Positions 10,226-22,261 are shown, numbered from the stretch's first letter. The stretch is DNA of 64,000 nt from Homarus americanus (GCF_018991925.1 NW_024744529.1:411501-475500), one strand, 5' to 3'. Notes: generated by a model from the sequence alone, not told the origin. A program made the numbers and translations.

Positions 10226-10536
10226 TCCATTGCCTACCCTTTCAATTCATTATAAAGGGATTAACATTTGCAGTAATTTTTTGCAGTTTAGATCAGCCGG
10301 TACAAAAGAAATGTAGTAATCCCCACTATGTTCAGGCCCTTGAGCAGCGTGTAGCCTTGTGAGGGTGTCCAGGAGGTAGTGAGGATAAGAGGGAGAGGTA
10401 TATGAGATAAATATGGGGAGACAGAAAGGAAGAAGAGGGAGAGGGAGGAACAAAAGTGCTTCGGAAGGAGGCGGGGGAGATGAAGGGGAGGGGGGGGGGG
10501 GCGAAGCATTACGAGGTGGGGATGAGAAGTAAGGGA

Positions 10537-10605
10537 GGTGTGAGGAAGGTGTGAGGAAGGTGTGAGGAAGGTGTGAGGGAGGTGTGAGGGGGGTGAGGGA
10601 TACAC
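10537..10605. repeat. 11-bp GGTGTGAGGAA minisatellite
   Basis: Six units, the last two changed to GGTGTGAGGGA and GGTGTGAGGGG. Confidence 0.92.
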
Positions 10606-10660
10606 TATTGGGCCATAATGAACCGTGAATGACTCGTGATCTGTGGTGGTGATACCTAAG

Positions 10661-10790
10661 CAAGACCACGCCCACCTCCTCTGTAAACACTGTCAACACC
10701 GAGGCAAGACCACGCCCACCTCCTCTGTAAACACTGTCAACACCGAGACAAGACCACGCCCACCTTCTCTGTAAATATTGACAATATACA
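10661..10790. repeat. 44-bp tandem repeat, three copies
   Basis: Each unit has CAAGACCACGCCCACC followed by TCTGTAAACACTGTCAACAC. Copies start at 10661, 10705 and 10749. CCACGCCCACC is a CACCC/KLF-like motif. Confidence 0.93.
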
Positions 10791-10862
10791 CCTTTGACTT
10801 TGAAAATACCCAACGTTCCTTTGGGTATGTTTGTAAACAGGCGATATCCTCATTTGTAAATA

Positions 10863-10868
10863 AAACAC

Positions 10869-10900
<32 letters not shown>

Positions 10901-11176
10901 TGAAATACCCAAATATGCTGACCTGCAACAAACACCCTCCTCCCCTCCCCTCCACCCACTGCCTTCACCTCATTCTCAATCCATATCTCCCTTCGTCCCT
11001 CCTCTCCCCTTTCTCTCTCTTCCCTCCTTCCCCAGGGAGAGGGAGGTAGGGAGGTCCGGTTAAGGAGAGGCAGAGATAGCCATCCTCTAGTCTAGGGAGC
11101 TGTGTCGCCGTTTTTACACGTCTGATCATTCCTTATCATCTCTCATCTCAACACACCTCATCATGTACAGTGTGTG

Positions 11177-11208
<32 letters not shown>

Positions 11209-11210
11209 GT
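10863..11210. repeat. (CA)n and (TG)n runs around a unique 260-bp stretch
   Basis: CA units at 10866-10900 and TG units at 11170-11207 are in opposite sense, so the two could pair as arms of a 270-bp loop. Nothing else is recognised between them. Confidence 0.8.
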
Positions 11211-11505
11211 TCCCACACCTAAGCCCAGAACAATAGACACAAGCGGTGTTTTTTACCAAGTATTGCCAAGGTATTGTCCCGCCTCTCCTCGTTTGCTGGT
11301 GAGGCGATAAGGTGTTTCTTCAACCCATTGTATCCACACCTTCGGCGTCTTCTAACATCCCAGTGCCACCTCCTCCACCCACCCATTGCTTCTACTTTGC
11401 CGCCCCTCCACCTACAGTACATCTAACTCACCTCGCCACCCACGCCACCCAATCCCCCACCCTCGACTTCTCCAACAATTCCAATTACATTGTTATCTAT
11501 CTATC

Positions 11506-11532
11506 TAGCTGTGTGTGTGTGTGTGTGTGTGT
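11506..11532. repeat. (TG)n microsatellite
   Basis: TG units after two CTAT repeats (11492-11503). Confidence 0.95.
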
Positions 11533-11939
11533 AGAGGGACTGGAAACTAAGAAGTAACGGGTACTGATTCCAAGGTGTACAATAGGTAAGGTTACCACAG
11601 ACGTAGGTTATACTGCACTGTGGGACCCAAGAACACTCACCAAAACAGAGCGATGGACACCTGTTTTATATATAAGTTAAGGAACATTATACCCAGAGAC
11701 TTCCATCCGAGAGATTACCAAGGAGGAGAAATAAATATTGTGTATGTTCTCTTGATCTGGGTGTAGCAAAGTCCGTGTGGTGGGTAGGGAGGTGTGGATG
11801 GTGGTACAGGTGTGGGTGAATGTGTGGATGGTGGTACAGGTGCGGGTGAGCGTGATGCAATAGATCTGTGTAGAGGGAGAGTGATAGTCGGGGGCAGACA
11901 GGCGGCAGGGTGTCGTCCTCCCGGGCATTGTATGGATAT

Positions 11940-12410
11940 GAGCACTGCTACCATCACCACTATCACCACTACCACCAATCACCACCACTACCATCACCAC
12001 GGCCACCACTTGACAACCATGCGACCACTGCCACAACCACCACCACGACCACCACTAATGATATACCTGCAGCAGTAACATAAACACTACTACAACCACC
12101 ACTACCAATTTCAGTTGCATTTACAGTAGCAATAACACAACAAGGTATAATAGCAGTAGCAGTAGGTTGAGCAAAACAGCAGCAAGGGCAGCAGCAGAAG
12201 CAAACAGCAGGAACACCAGTCAGTGGACCTATCGGAATACATCGTCCCCTTACTATCCCTAACAGCCAGCATCGCTCCTCCTGCCATGGCATCCCTGCTA
12301 TTGTGTACAGCCACCACCTCATCCCCCTTCTTTCCACTCACCACCACTACTCTCCCACCATCCTCCCGCCACCACCACCACCACTACCTCCACCTCTCAT
12401 ATTCACACTT
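11940..12410. repeat. ACC/CAG-rich low-complexity region
   Basis: CACCACTACCATCACC blocks (11947-12060), AGCAGCAAGGGCAGCAGCAG (12175-12205) and CACCACCACC (12369-12385) are set in degenerate trinucleotide sequence. Confidence 0.8.
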
Positions 12411-12729
12411 ATAGCCACACCGCCTCAACTTCACGATCCTGCCTCCTTACCCCCCCCCCCCTACATCCACAGTCTTAATACATCCTTCCAAGTACCCTCA
12501 TTCATCCTCGTATCTACACCTACACAAAGCTTCACTGTGTTACACCTTGTACCTTAAACATATCGGCACAGTCTCCAACACCTCAGCTTTATTTTCTCGA
12601 CCTAACTCGCTATTTTGTGATGCATTGGCGACGAGACCAGGAGCTGAGATGAGGTGTTCCTTCCTTCATCCTGTAGTGCGGTGAGGTTGGTGTCCCCTTG
12701 TGGTAGTACTAGACAGGTGTAGTGGTGGT

Positions 12730-12827
12730 ATACACACACACACACACACAGGGTCACAATATATATGAATGACCAGCATAAATAACTAACGGTACAGTCT
12801 TCTGTGTGTGTGTGTGTGTGTGTGTCC
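12730..12827. repeat. (CA)n ... (TG)n inverted pair
   Basis: CA units at 12730-12751 and TG units at 12803-12826 are complementary, separated by about 51 bp, so a hairpin or cruciform is possible. Confidence 0.85.
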
Positions 12828-12847
12828 ACCACTGTCACCACAGTACC

Positions 12848-13142
12848 GTACCATACCATACCATACCATACCATACCACCGCAACATCATCACCACCATC
12901 ACCACCACTACCACCATCACATCACCACTACTACCACCATCACATCACCACCACCACCACAACCACCGCCACACCATCACCACCGCCACACCATCACCAC
13001 CACCACCACCGCCACACCATCACCACCACCACACCATTACCACTGCCACACCATCACCACCACCACACCATCACCACCACCACACCATTACCACCGCAAC
13101 ACCATCACCACCACCACACCATCACCACCAAACCACCACTAA
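12848..13142. repeat. (CCATA)n then CAC/CAT minisatellite
   Basis: Six CCATA pentamers (12850-12879) are followed by about 260 bp of CACCACCACCACACCATCAC-type units of 18-24 bp. His/Thr/Pro-rich frames are artefacts. Confidence 0.93.
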
Positions 13143-13179
13143 CAGCAACAAACTCAACAGCGCCCACGGTCACACACAA

Positions 13180-13904
13180 TGTACAAGTCTTCGATACACA
13201 AATGGCCTGCAATCTGTCACTCCATAAAGGGGGGAGGCTGGAGGCAGGCAGGCAGGGGGACGTGGGGGAGAAAGGTGTTCATAAAGGGGAAGGGGGAAAG
13301 GGGAATAGCTAAGGGGGTCATTGGCCCATTTCCTGGAACCTGGAGACTACTGTTGTGTACCACCAATTTGGGTCCCCCCCCCCTCTGACAAGTGAGGAAA
13401 TTGAGTACTTGGTCATGAAATCTTTAGTGTACCACCAAAACCGTTTTATCAGAAATTATCATGAAGATAGATAGAAATTACCATTGCAATAAATATATTT
13501 GCCAACTAGACATACAGTAATCCTGACAGCTCTGTCCTCTTGTTCCACCTTAATACAACCCATGTTGTACTGCTTCCCTCCCTTATGTTTATCAACTCCA
13601 CTGAAAATCATTTATATATTTATAATATAAACGTAAAAAATAAAAATAAAATAAAATAAATGAAATAAAATAAAGGTGTTTCAATTTCAATATCAATATC
13701 GTACACTGTAAAGCGAGACTAGAGTTACAGTCATCCCAGTGGTCGTGTGATGACCAACAGATGACCAAACTTTACGACATCCTGAGCTCAAGACCATCCT
13801 GGGGGTCCTAGAGGAGGGAGTGTGTAGGATACCGCCATGGCCAGGTTGACGCAGGATCTGTCATCTTCAGAGGAAGGCGGCGATCTATTGTTCTTCTCTG
13901 CCAC
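13180..13904. other. Largely unique intronic DNA
   Basis: No exon recognised. It includes an A/T block AATAAAATAAAATAAATG (13645-13670) and a G-rich stretch at 13225-13320. Confidence 0.6.
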
Positions 13905-14757
13905 CCCCTGACACCCTTACACCATAACCCCCCCTGACACCCTTACACCTTAACCCCCTCCCCCTGACACCCTTACACCATAACCCCCCCTGACACCCTT
14001 ATACCTAACCCTCCTGACACCCTTATACCTAACCCTCCTGACACCCTTGCACCATAACCCCCCTCCCCTGACACTTACACCATAACCCTCCCCCCTGACA
14101 CTTTTACACCATAACCCCTGACACCCTTACATCTTAACCTCCCCTGACACCCTACACCACAACCCTCCCCCTGACACCCTTACACCATAACCCTCCCTGA
14201 CACTTACACCATAACCCTCCTGACACCCTTACACCATAACCCTCCCCTGACACCCTTACACCATAACCCTCCTGACACCCTTACACCATAACCCCCTCCC
14301 CTGACACCACCTTACACCATAACCCTCCCCCTGACACCTTACACCATAACCTCCTCTGACACTTACACCATAACCCTCCCCCTGACACCTTACACCATAA
14401 CCCCTCCTGACACCCCTTACATCTTAACCCTCCCCTGACACCTTACACCATAACCCCTCTCCCTGACACCCCTTACACCATAACCCTCCTGACACCCTTA
14501 CACCATAACCCCCCTGACACTCCTTACACCATAACCCTCCCCCCTGACACCCTTACACCATAACCCCCTGACACCCTTACACCTTAACCCCTCCCTGACA
14601 CCCTTACACCTAACCCTCCCCTGACACCCTTGCACCTTAACCCCTCCCCTGACACTTACACCATAACCCTCCCCCCCCTGACACCCTACCTTAACCCTCC
14701 ACACCACCCATAACCCTCCCCCTGACACCCCTTACACCATAACCTCCCCTGACACCT
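13905..14757. repeat. CCCTGACACCCTTACACCAT minisatellite, about 35 copies
   Basis: Units of 22-28 bp share CTGACAC(C)CTTACACCATAACC plus a variable run of C. Length variation lies almost wholly in the C-run and in loss of one CCC, so the array is open in no consistent frame. CTTACACCATAACCC has telomere-like CCTAA flavour, but the unit is not telomeric. Confidence 0.95.
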
Positions 14758-14837
14758 CCTGGCCCATCAATTGCTCAGTACTCAGCACCCGCCTACGTGC
14801 CAGGGAGAAGTGTGTGTACATCAACCAACTATATGTG

Positions 14838-15145
14838 TACAGTATGTATGTATGTATGTGTAAATGTGTTCATGAATACATCCATCGTATGTTTACATGC
14901 TTGAGTGCATACACTGAGTGTTGCGTGCATACATGAGTGTGTCCACATACATGAGCGTGTACATACATGAGTGTGTAAACATACATGAGTGTGTAAACAT
15001 ACATGAGCGTGTACACAACCATGAGCGCGTACACTTATAGGAGTGCATACACATTTCTGAGTGTATACACATATAAGAGTGTGTACACAACCACGAGTGT
15101 GTACTAACCATGAGTGTGTACACATACATGAGTGTGTACACATAC
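14838..15145. repeat. (TATG)n and ACATACATGAGTGTGTA minisatellite
   Basis: TATG units at 14839-14858 are followed by about 13 units of 20-23 bp with the core CATACATGAGTGTGTA or its variant CACAACCATGAGCGTGTA. Confidence 0.92.
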
Positions 15146-15264
15146 CCACACCAGGGTCAGGCAGCATCACCAGTATAATGTTAAAAATGTTACAATGGAG
15201 AACCTGAAGCCATTATCACCCAGCCATCATCATCATATCGCGTTGTATAACCTCTACGAGACTG

Positions 15265-15480
15265 CTCACCCTCCTCCTCCTTCCCTCCTCTCATCTCCTC
15301 CCCCTTCACCCCTTCGTGTCCTTCCATTCTCTCCTCCTCTCCCATCCACCTCCTCCTTTTCCCTCCCACCATTCCTTCTTCTTTCTTCCTCCTCTCCTCT
15401 CCCATCCCTCCTTAGTGCCCCCTCCACTCATCTTCACCTTTCCTTCAACCCCCATGATAGTGTCCTATCTGACTACCTCT
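15265..15480. repeat. CT-rich tract
   Basis: CCTCCTCCTTCCCTCC-type polypyrimidine sequence without fixed unit. Confidence 0.8.
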
Positions 15481-15559
15481 CCCCACTACAACCACTATTG
15501 TCACTGGTCATGCTGTTGGTGGTAGACAAGAGGAAGGGGGTAAGGGAGGGGGTGGAATT

Positions 15560-16210
15560 TAGCTGGTCGGAGGGTAGGGGGTAGGCTGGGTGGAGGGTAG
15601 GGAGGCAGGCTGGGTGGAGGTAGGGTGGGTAGGTCGGAGAGAGGGGAGGGTAGGCTGGGTGGAGGTAGGGTGGTAGGGCTGAGGGTGGGGATGGGCAGGC
15701 TGGGTGTGGAGGGTAGGGTGGGTAGGTCGTAGGGTAAAGGGGTAGGCTGGAGGGTAGGGGTGGGCAGGCCAGAGGGGTAGGGTGGACAGGCTGGGTGGAG
15801 GGTAAGGTGGGTAGGCTGGGTGGAGGGTAGGGTAGCAGGCTGGGTGGAGGGCAGGGGTGGGTAGGCTCGGATGATAAGAGGCCATAACGGTGGGCAGGCC
15901 AGTAGGAGCAGCAGGATGGGCAGACGGCCAAGGTGATGGCAGGAAGAGATTGGATGGCAGACGGGATATGAAGTGATGGAGGGCAGGCTGTGATGGTAGG
16001 CAGGGATGAGGTGGTATGAGGTTGGCGGAAAGGATGCAGGCCGGGAGCAGGGATGGATGGTACGGGGGTGGGAAGGCAGGATAGAGGGTAAGAGTGAGTG
16101 CTGGTGGTAGGGGTGGGCAGGCTGGTGGAGAGGGAGTGATGGCATGAGGCTAGGGGTGGGCAGGAGGTGAGGTTGGGTTATAGGGGTGGGAAAAGGAGTT
16201 AGACCAGGGT
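15560..16210. repeat. GGGTAGGCTGGGTGGAGGGTA minisatellite
   Basis: Units of about 20-22 bp (GGTAGGCTGGGTGGAGG) are clear to 15870 and increasingly degenerate to 16210. The plus strand is G-rich; Pro/Tyr-rich minus frames are artefacts. Confidence 0.92.
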
Positions 16211-16279
16211 GTGCAGGCTGGGTGTTGGTGTAAGTTATCTCCTCCCTGTTTCTCAGTGTATCACAGTGGGTGTCTCGCT

Positions 16280-16900
16280 AACCCATTACCACCGCCCACT
16301 CACCTACCACCGCCCACCACTGCCACCCACACACCCACCACTGTCACCCACTAACCCACCACTATTCATTACCACCACCCACGTACCCCCACACCAACTG
16401 CCGTCACCCACACACCCACCACTGCCCACAGACGCCACCCACACGCCCACCATTACCCAATACCGCCACCACACACCCACTACTGCTAACTGCCGCCACC
16501 CACGCCCCCACCATTACCCAATACCGCCACCCACACACCCACTACTGCTAACTGCCGCACCACACGCCCCCACCATTACCCAATACCGCCACCCACACAC
16601 CCACTACTGCTAACTACCACACCACACACCCACCACTGCCATCTACCGCCACCCATACATTCACCACCGCCCACCACTGCCACCCACTCATCAACCACCT
16701 GTTTCCTACACACTTTCACTGCCTACCACTGCCACCCAACCACCCATTACTACTACCCACTGATACCTACAACTACCACCCACTACCACCCATCGATTTC
16801 TCCCACCTACCACCACCACCATCTACCACCATCACCACTACCACTCACCCATCTTACCACACCCTCCCCCACCCACCCACTTCCTTCTACCCACCACCCA
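16280..16900. repeat. CCACCCAC-type minisatellite with a 50-54 bp higher-order unit
   Basis: Short CCGCCCACCACTGCCACC units are arranged into a larger unit that contains CACCATTACCCAATACCGCC and ACCCACTACTGCTAACTGCC. The large unit occurs about four times in 16437-16620. Confidence 0.9.
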
Positions 16901-17197
16901 CCCACCAACATACCCCCCCCCCCGCCCACTCTGGTACGCCCCCACAACAACATAGACTTTTCATTTAATCCATTGTGGGTATTTTTCCTTGGCAACACAC
17001 AGAGAGATGCAATGTGTCCTGAGCTCCCACACGAGATTAGTAGCATTACATTGACCACTCCAGCCTCTCTACCACCACACATCCCGGGTCTTATAACGAT
17101 GTTTAGGTAAGATGTTTATTTTGATATATATAAGAGGAACTGTTTATCTTTTTTTATATATAAACATGGATGCTGGAATTCGAATCTTTGAGTGTTT

Positions 17198-17199
<2 letters not shown>

Positions 17200-17262
<63 letters not shown>

Positions 17263-17275
17263 ATAATAATAATAT
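17200..17275. repeat. (TG)n-(TAA)n compound microsatellite
   Basis: About 28 TG units followed by five TAA units. Confidence 0.97.
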
Positions 17276-17517
17276 ACTCTCTTCATAATTATTACAAGAA
17301 ATAATCGTAAAATAAGGAGTACCGGTATGACATGTTATTATTGTTATTATTATTAGTATCATTAATATTTATTCTGATTTTCAATACGCTCTTAATTTTC
17401 TTTACGGCTACAGGTGTCATTAATCTTCTTTAACTCGTATTTACCTTACCTGGATCTCCCACCACAGGTATCGCATGACAGCACAACGGTATTAAGGGGT
17501 ACAAAATCCCAGGAAAT

Positions 17518-17518
17518 C

Positions 17519-17550
<32 letters not shown>

Positions 17551-17575
17551 AATAGTAAGATTATTATTATTATTA

Positions 17576-17642
<67 letters not shown>

Positions 17643-17645
17643 TCC
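17518..17645. repeat. (AAT)n then (ATT)n inverted microsatellite
   Basis: AATAATAATAATGATAATAA (17519-17555) is followed by about 25 ATT units. The two halves are complementary, so a long A/T hairpin is possible. Confidence 0.95.
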
Positions 17646-17775
17646 TTATCACTATCATTACTATTATTACTAGTAGTGTGTATTAGTATTAAACAAAATA
17701 AAACAAAATCTTGAAAAACCTGAGAAAAAGAAAACAAAAGAAAAAAAAATCTTGACAGCACTCAACCCCCTCCCT

Positions 17776-17795
17776 CGTGACGTCACTTAATTGGG
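17776..17795. promoter_or_regulatory. Perfect CRE palindrome beside an inverted CCAAT
   Basis: TGACGTCA at 17778-17785 is the full cAMP-response element; ATTGG at 17790-17794 is an inverted CCAAT core. Presence of the motifs is seen; function is not known. Confidence 0.3.
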
Positions 17796-17897
17796 GAAAT
17801 TGTCTAAGCGTCAGAGAGTTGAGAGACGCGCGTGTGTGTTGCCTGAACCTTCCTGAGTCAAGCTTAACGCTGGTATTGGTGAGGTGAGGTGTATTGA

Positions 17898-18555
17898 GTG
17901 GTGCTTGTGTTGGGGAGCGGGGGAGAGGGGGAGGGTAAAATGATGGGGAGGAGCGCTGGAGGAAGGAGGGAGGATAGGAAGGAGGGGGTGATAAAAGGGA
18001 TGGATAGTAGGGGGAAGGAGGGGGTAGGAGGGATGGTAGGAGAAAGGAAAGAGGGTAAGAGGAATGAAATTGGAAAGGATGGTAGGATAGGAGAAAGAGA
18101 CAGAGAGAAGGAGGGACTTTGGATAGATGGAAGGGAGGGTAAGATGAGGGTAGATAGGGCAGAGTAGCAGGAGGGAGAGCACAAAGGGAGAAAGGAGGAA
18201 GGGAGGGTAGAATGACAGAAAGGAGAGAAGGAAGGAGGACAGGATAGCATGGTAGGAGGAAAGAGGGAAGATAAAAGGAAGGAGGAAGGGAGAGAGAATG
18301 GAGAGTGAAGGAGGGAGGAGGGAGGGAGGGAGGGAGGGTAGGCTGGTAGTAGTGAGGGGAGGGAAGGAGGGTAGAAAAGCAGGAAGGCAGGAGGGAGGGA
18401 GATTAGAATGGCAGAAAGGAAGGAGGGAGGGTAGGATGGCAGAAGGGAGGGAGGGTAGGATGGCAGAAGGGAGGGAGGGTAGGGTGGCAGAAGGGAGGGA
18501 GGGTAGGGTGGCAGAAGGGAGGGAGGGTAGGGTGGCAGGAGGGAGGGAAGGAGGT
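17898..18555 (+). repeat. Purine-rich tract with 25-27 bp GGGAGGGTAGG units
   Basis: A 650-bp G/A-rich region. From 18421 to 18545 it resolves into five units with core GGGAGGGAGGGTAGG(A/G)TGGC. G-runs are regular enough for quadruplex formation. Confidence 0.92.
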
Positions 18556-18618
18556 TTTGATGAGGGTTTGTATTGTTGAGGTCCTCAGCTGCCAAGCAGG
18601 ACATGCAAGTTGGGTTAG

Positions 18619-18620
<2 letters not shown>

Positions 18621-18667
<47 letters not shown>
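18621..18667. repeat. (CT)n microsatellite
   Basis: About 23 CT units. The 580 bp that follow are T/C-rich with no recognised gene. Confidence 0.97.
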
Positions 18668-18669
<2 letters not shown>

Positions 18670-19254
18670 TTCTTCACTTTTGTTATCCTCGTATCTGTCT
18701 TGTCTTCTCCTCCGTCCTCCTTCTCTTCTTCGTTCATTAATTCTCTTTCAATATCTCTAATATGCTTCATCATCCGTTATTACTACGCACGTCATATATT
18801 TGTTCTTCCTCTTGTGATTCTCTTTCCTTCTAAATATAATTATTCTTCTGTTCTATGTCTCTCTTTTTGTCTTTATTATCTGCATCTTCATCACAATACA
18901 AGTGTCTTCTCTCCCTCCCTCCCTCCCACCCTCCTTCCATTCTTCCTTCCCACATCTCCATCAATCCTCTCTTGTCTATTTCCCCTTCCACTTCATTCTC
19001 CTGTCTGTTTTATTCATCAGTATCCTCTTATTGTGTATTCTCTTTATGGTATTCATTTATCAAGCACTCTCTTATTCCAGTAAGTCACGACTCTATTGTC
19101 CGGTGAAAACAGTTCCATTAGTCCTTATATTATTGATTATTGTTATTTTGTATTTTTTTTGTGAGTCTGAAATAGTCATTAAGTGTTGGGTCACAGTTGT
19201 GTGTGTGTGTCTGATGAGCGTGGGTTGAAGCATGTACCTGTATTGGTAGTGTAT

Positions 19255-19267
19255 GTACGTATGAATG

Positions 19268-19301
<34 letters not shown>

Positions 19302-19321
19302 TGTATGTATGTATGTATGTA
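19255..19321. repeat. (ATGT)n microsatellite
   Basis: About 15 ATGT units with early ACGT/AATG variants. The stretch 19322-19798 up to the exon holds scattered TACTGGCA-like short repeats only. Confidence 0.96.
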
Positions 19322-19798
19322 GCGTAATATATATTTGGACATACTGGCAGGTGTATATAAGCACTTTAGAGGTAATTAGCCACTTAACAGGTAAAAAGAA
19401 AGTACTGGCCGGTCAGTAGACACACTGGTAATACCATCAAGACTGACATATTCACTGGCAGTGATCAAGGTAATTAAGTACTGTCCAGTAAACAGAGGTA
19501 CTGGCACATAAATGTACTGTAGGTCTTGCCGTCTAGGAGCTTGGAGGTACAGCACCTGGTATAAGATGCCACAAGCTAGTCGACACAGGCACAGGTAAGT
19601 GGACGACAGAGCCATGCAAGAGCTGTTGTTGAGTAAACAATACATAGAGACTAAAGAGGCAACATCCATGTGGTGGAGGTACAGTGCTATACAGTACATA
19701 CTATGATGCTAGTCCCCGGCCAGGTACACAGACACGTCAGCAGGAGAACACAGACACTAACAGGGTAATTAGACTCAGATGAGGTGATAGTGACTTAC

Positions 19799-20003
19799 CT
19801 AGGCTGGTGAGGGCGGAGGCAGCGGCCTGTGTGTCTTTACACTTCATGGCTAACACCAGCTGGTAGCGGTGTGAGGTGAGGGCTTCCTTGTAGTTGCCTT
19901 TACTGAAGTAGGCGCTGCCCAGGTTACCGTGAGCCCGACACTCTCCAGCGATGTCCCCCAACGACTTGGCTACTGCCAGGTCCTGCTGCATGTATGACAC
20001 CGC
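19799..20003 (-). CDS. TTC28: TTC28 exon 'YMQQDLAVAKSLGD' (TPR)
   Basis: A 205-nt exon with acceptor CCTACACAG and donor G|GTAAGTC (phase 0 in, phase 1 out). It encodes AVSYMQQDLAVAKSLGD, then AGECRAHGNLGSAYFSKGNY, then EALTSHRYQLVLAMKCKD and AAASALTSLG. This spans one 40-residue TPR of the LGN-like type (GECRAHGNLGSAYFSKGNY is the helix A signature) and the start of the next. The split final Gly codon joins to the following exon to read SLG-HVYTAIGDY, which matches the vertebrate protein across the junction. That cross-junction match is strong evidence for both splice sites. Confidence 0.95.
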
Positions 20004-21038
20004 CTGTGTAGGAAGGAAGAAGTCCCCAGTGTTAGATGAAAGGTGACTATTAATAAATTTCAGAAAAGTTCATATTCTAAAATGAAGTGACATTTGATAA
20101 AGGTTGCCTGGAAAAGTACTAATTGTCAGGTTACAGGTTGTTGTAAGTGTGTATTTCCGGGTTACGAAACTAACTCTTAACTACTGTGGGGGAAGAGTTT
20201 GACGTCCATGTGGTAAGATTATATTACAGGAGGGAAGCTGTGACCACCATCAGGCCTCCCACAGCCTGGCCAGGAACGTAATAGAGTATTTACGTACAGG
20301 TTGTGATGGGGACAGGCAGATCCTTTCTCACAAAGATCTAAGGATTATACTCTGTCCTTTCTGCTTGAGGGAGTGTGTACTGTGTTCATAAGCGGTGGTC
20401 AGGTGTGTGTTGGTTCAGGTAGATGTTCCGGGAGCTGAGAGGACACATACAGAGGCTTTGTCTGGTGAGCTTTAATGCACTTATCATTTGGAGAGGTTTA
20501 CAGCAAGGTCTCTTTGGTGAAATGATTCATAAGTTCGTCTGATAAGCTTGCGTCAGATGGCTCGTGTGGTGAAGCTTAAATATATATCCAGTTTGTCCAC
20601 AGCTTAGGACCGTACCGAGGAAATGAAAAAAAAAATCACTGCAAGCTTTGACAATGAACCTCACCTGGCGTTCTCTTGCAGCAACATGTTTATGGAAGCT
20701 ACCTCAGGCCATGATCTGCGCCAGGCAAGCGTTTCCTTATCTTCTGCTTATAGTGGCACTGTCTTAAGGTACGAGCATTAGCATTCTCGCCCTTCTTCCA
20801 TGAGACGTAGGATATCAAAGTTATATGTCCGCCATCTACCTGCTGTGTACCGTGTTGCTCAAAACCTTCACCTGTGTAGCGGGGGACTGAGGACTCTCAC
20901 CTGTGTAGCAGGGGACTGTGTTCCGCCTGGGTGAGGACGCATCATCCACACAACAATACGCCTGTCGACTCTTGCCAGGCAGCGGCGGTGGCGGCGGTTA
21001 TGTTAGATTGCCAAGTTTTTGTGGCGAGAGAGGCAACC

Positions 21039-21069
<31 letters not shown>

Positions 21070-21692
21070 CCTAAGTAGCTCTGATGTTTGGAGTCTTTAA
21101 GATGTTTCTTGTCAGACCTTCTGAAACTTTTTAATACCTACAACTCAACAGCTCTACTTAACAACCTTTTGAAGCTCTTTTTTTAGTCTCTCCTTTTTGT
21201 TGTGCCTTTACAAACCTTCTTCACATCTTCACCTAAATTATTCTACAAGGCGAACACTTACGAACCTTGTGAAGCATCTCTTTGTGTATCTTAAATTGTT
21301 ACGAGTGTGAGGAGACTCTCGACGACTTTTTTTTAGTAAATGTGCCTCAGTTAGAGTAACAAATGATACCAAACCTTTATTTATCCTTCTATTTAACTTA
21401 AGTGGCTTTAACCCAGAATTAAACGCCTAGTTAATGAAGGTTAGAGCCGCAGATTGGTCCTGTAGGGAGTTTATTTACAGCTGACCTTGCATCAAGCACT
21501 ACAGTACGTACACAGTTAGGAGCACCAGTGACCTTGTATAGATATATGCACCAAGAAGCCACTGACTTTATCAATCAATCAATATGGATGTCCTAAAAAA
21601 GAACTCTACTGACCCATAAGAGGGAAGGGACGGTCCAGTATCTTAGAGTTAAGAGCTGAGTAATGGTCACACATATATAATATAATACTGAC
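20004..21692 (-). other. TTC28 intron, mostly unique
   Basis: A 1.7-kb intron with normal splice signals. It contains a local tandem duplication of CACCTGTGTAGC(A/G)GGGGACTG (20869-20919) and a (TG)n run (21042-21069). I see no exon or RNA gene in it. Confidence 0.75.
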
Positions 21693-21919
21693 CTTATCCA
21701 GGGAGTTGAGCGCCCAGTAAGCCGAAGAGAGCGCCGAGAAGACTGAGCCCCTGAGCTTGAGGGAACAGGTGCCGATCTTCAGGGCTGACTCGAGGACTAC
21801 CACCGCGGCGGTGTAGTGACCAGCGGCCAACAGCTCCTGACCGATGACAGAGATGATGACGAAGGGGCTTTTGTCCAGGCGCATCGTCTGTAGCTGATGG
21901 TAGGTCGGCTCCAGGGTCG
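21693..21919 (-). CDS. TTC28: TTC28 exon 'LEPTYHQLQTM' (TPR linker and next TPR)
   Basis: This 227-nt exon begins after CCCCCTACAG and completes the split codon from the 44.1-kb exon (G + CG = Ala). It ends TGGATAAG before the donor GTCAGT, in phase 0. Conserved blocks are LEPTYHQLQTMRLDKSPFV, then VIGQELLAAGHYTAAVVVLE, then ALKIGTCSLKLRGSVFSALS and SAYWALNSLDK. I recognise these as a highly conserved part of TTC28, including the GTCSLKLRG segment. The reading frame opens 12 codons before the first internal Met, so that Met is not a start. Three tandem DR4-type motifs lie in the intron 29-104 bp upstream of the exon in transcript orientation. Confidence 0.95.
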
Positions 21920-21947
21920 CTGTAGGGGGAGGAGTAGTAGTCAGATT

Positions 21948-22023
21948 GGGTCAGAACAGGTCACCTTGTGTTAGACTGGGTCATAGCAGGTCACCTCGTG
22001 TTAGAATGGGTCATAACAAGTCA
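21948..22023 (+). promoter_or_regulatory. Three tandem DR4-type nuclear-receptor motifs
   Basis: Three direct repeats of hexamers spaced by four bases: GGGTCA-GAAC-AGGTCA (21948-21963), GGGTCA-TAGC-AGGTCA (21978-21993) and GGGTCA-TAAC-AAGTCA (22008-22023). They recur every 30 bp as a three-copy tandem repeat. Direct repeats of RGGTCA with spacer 4 bind RXR heterodimers, and EcR/RXR can use DR4 sites in arthropods (family knowledge). They lie 29 bp 5' of a TTC28 exon in transcript orientation. Regulatory use is inference. Confidence 0.4.
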
Positions 22024-22261
22024 CCTCGTGTAAGTTTGAGATCAACAACATGGGTGTTTGTGTTTGAGAACATCTATTTGTTTTGTACATTACGCTTTAA
22101 GTCATTCTACTTTATTGGCCCACGTAACCACTGTATATAATAAGTTGTTACAAACGTAACAGCTCGGGACCTGATCCTTTGAGTCGTGAAGTATCATAGG
22201 AACCCCAGCAGCCTGTAGCGTGTGAGCACTCCAGAGAAGATTTTGATTAAAACACACTATC

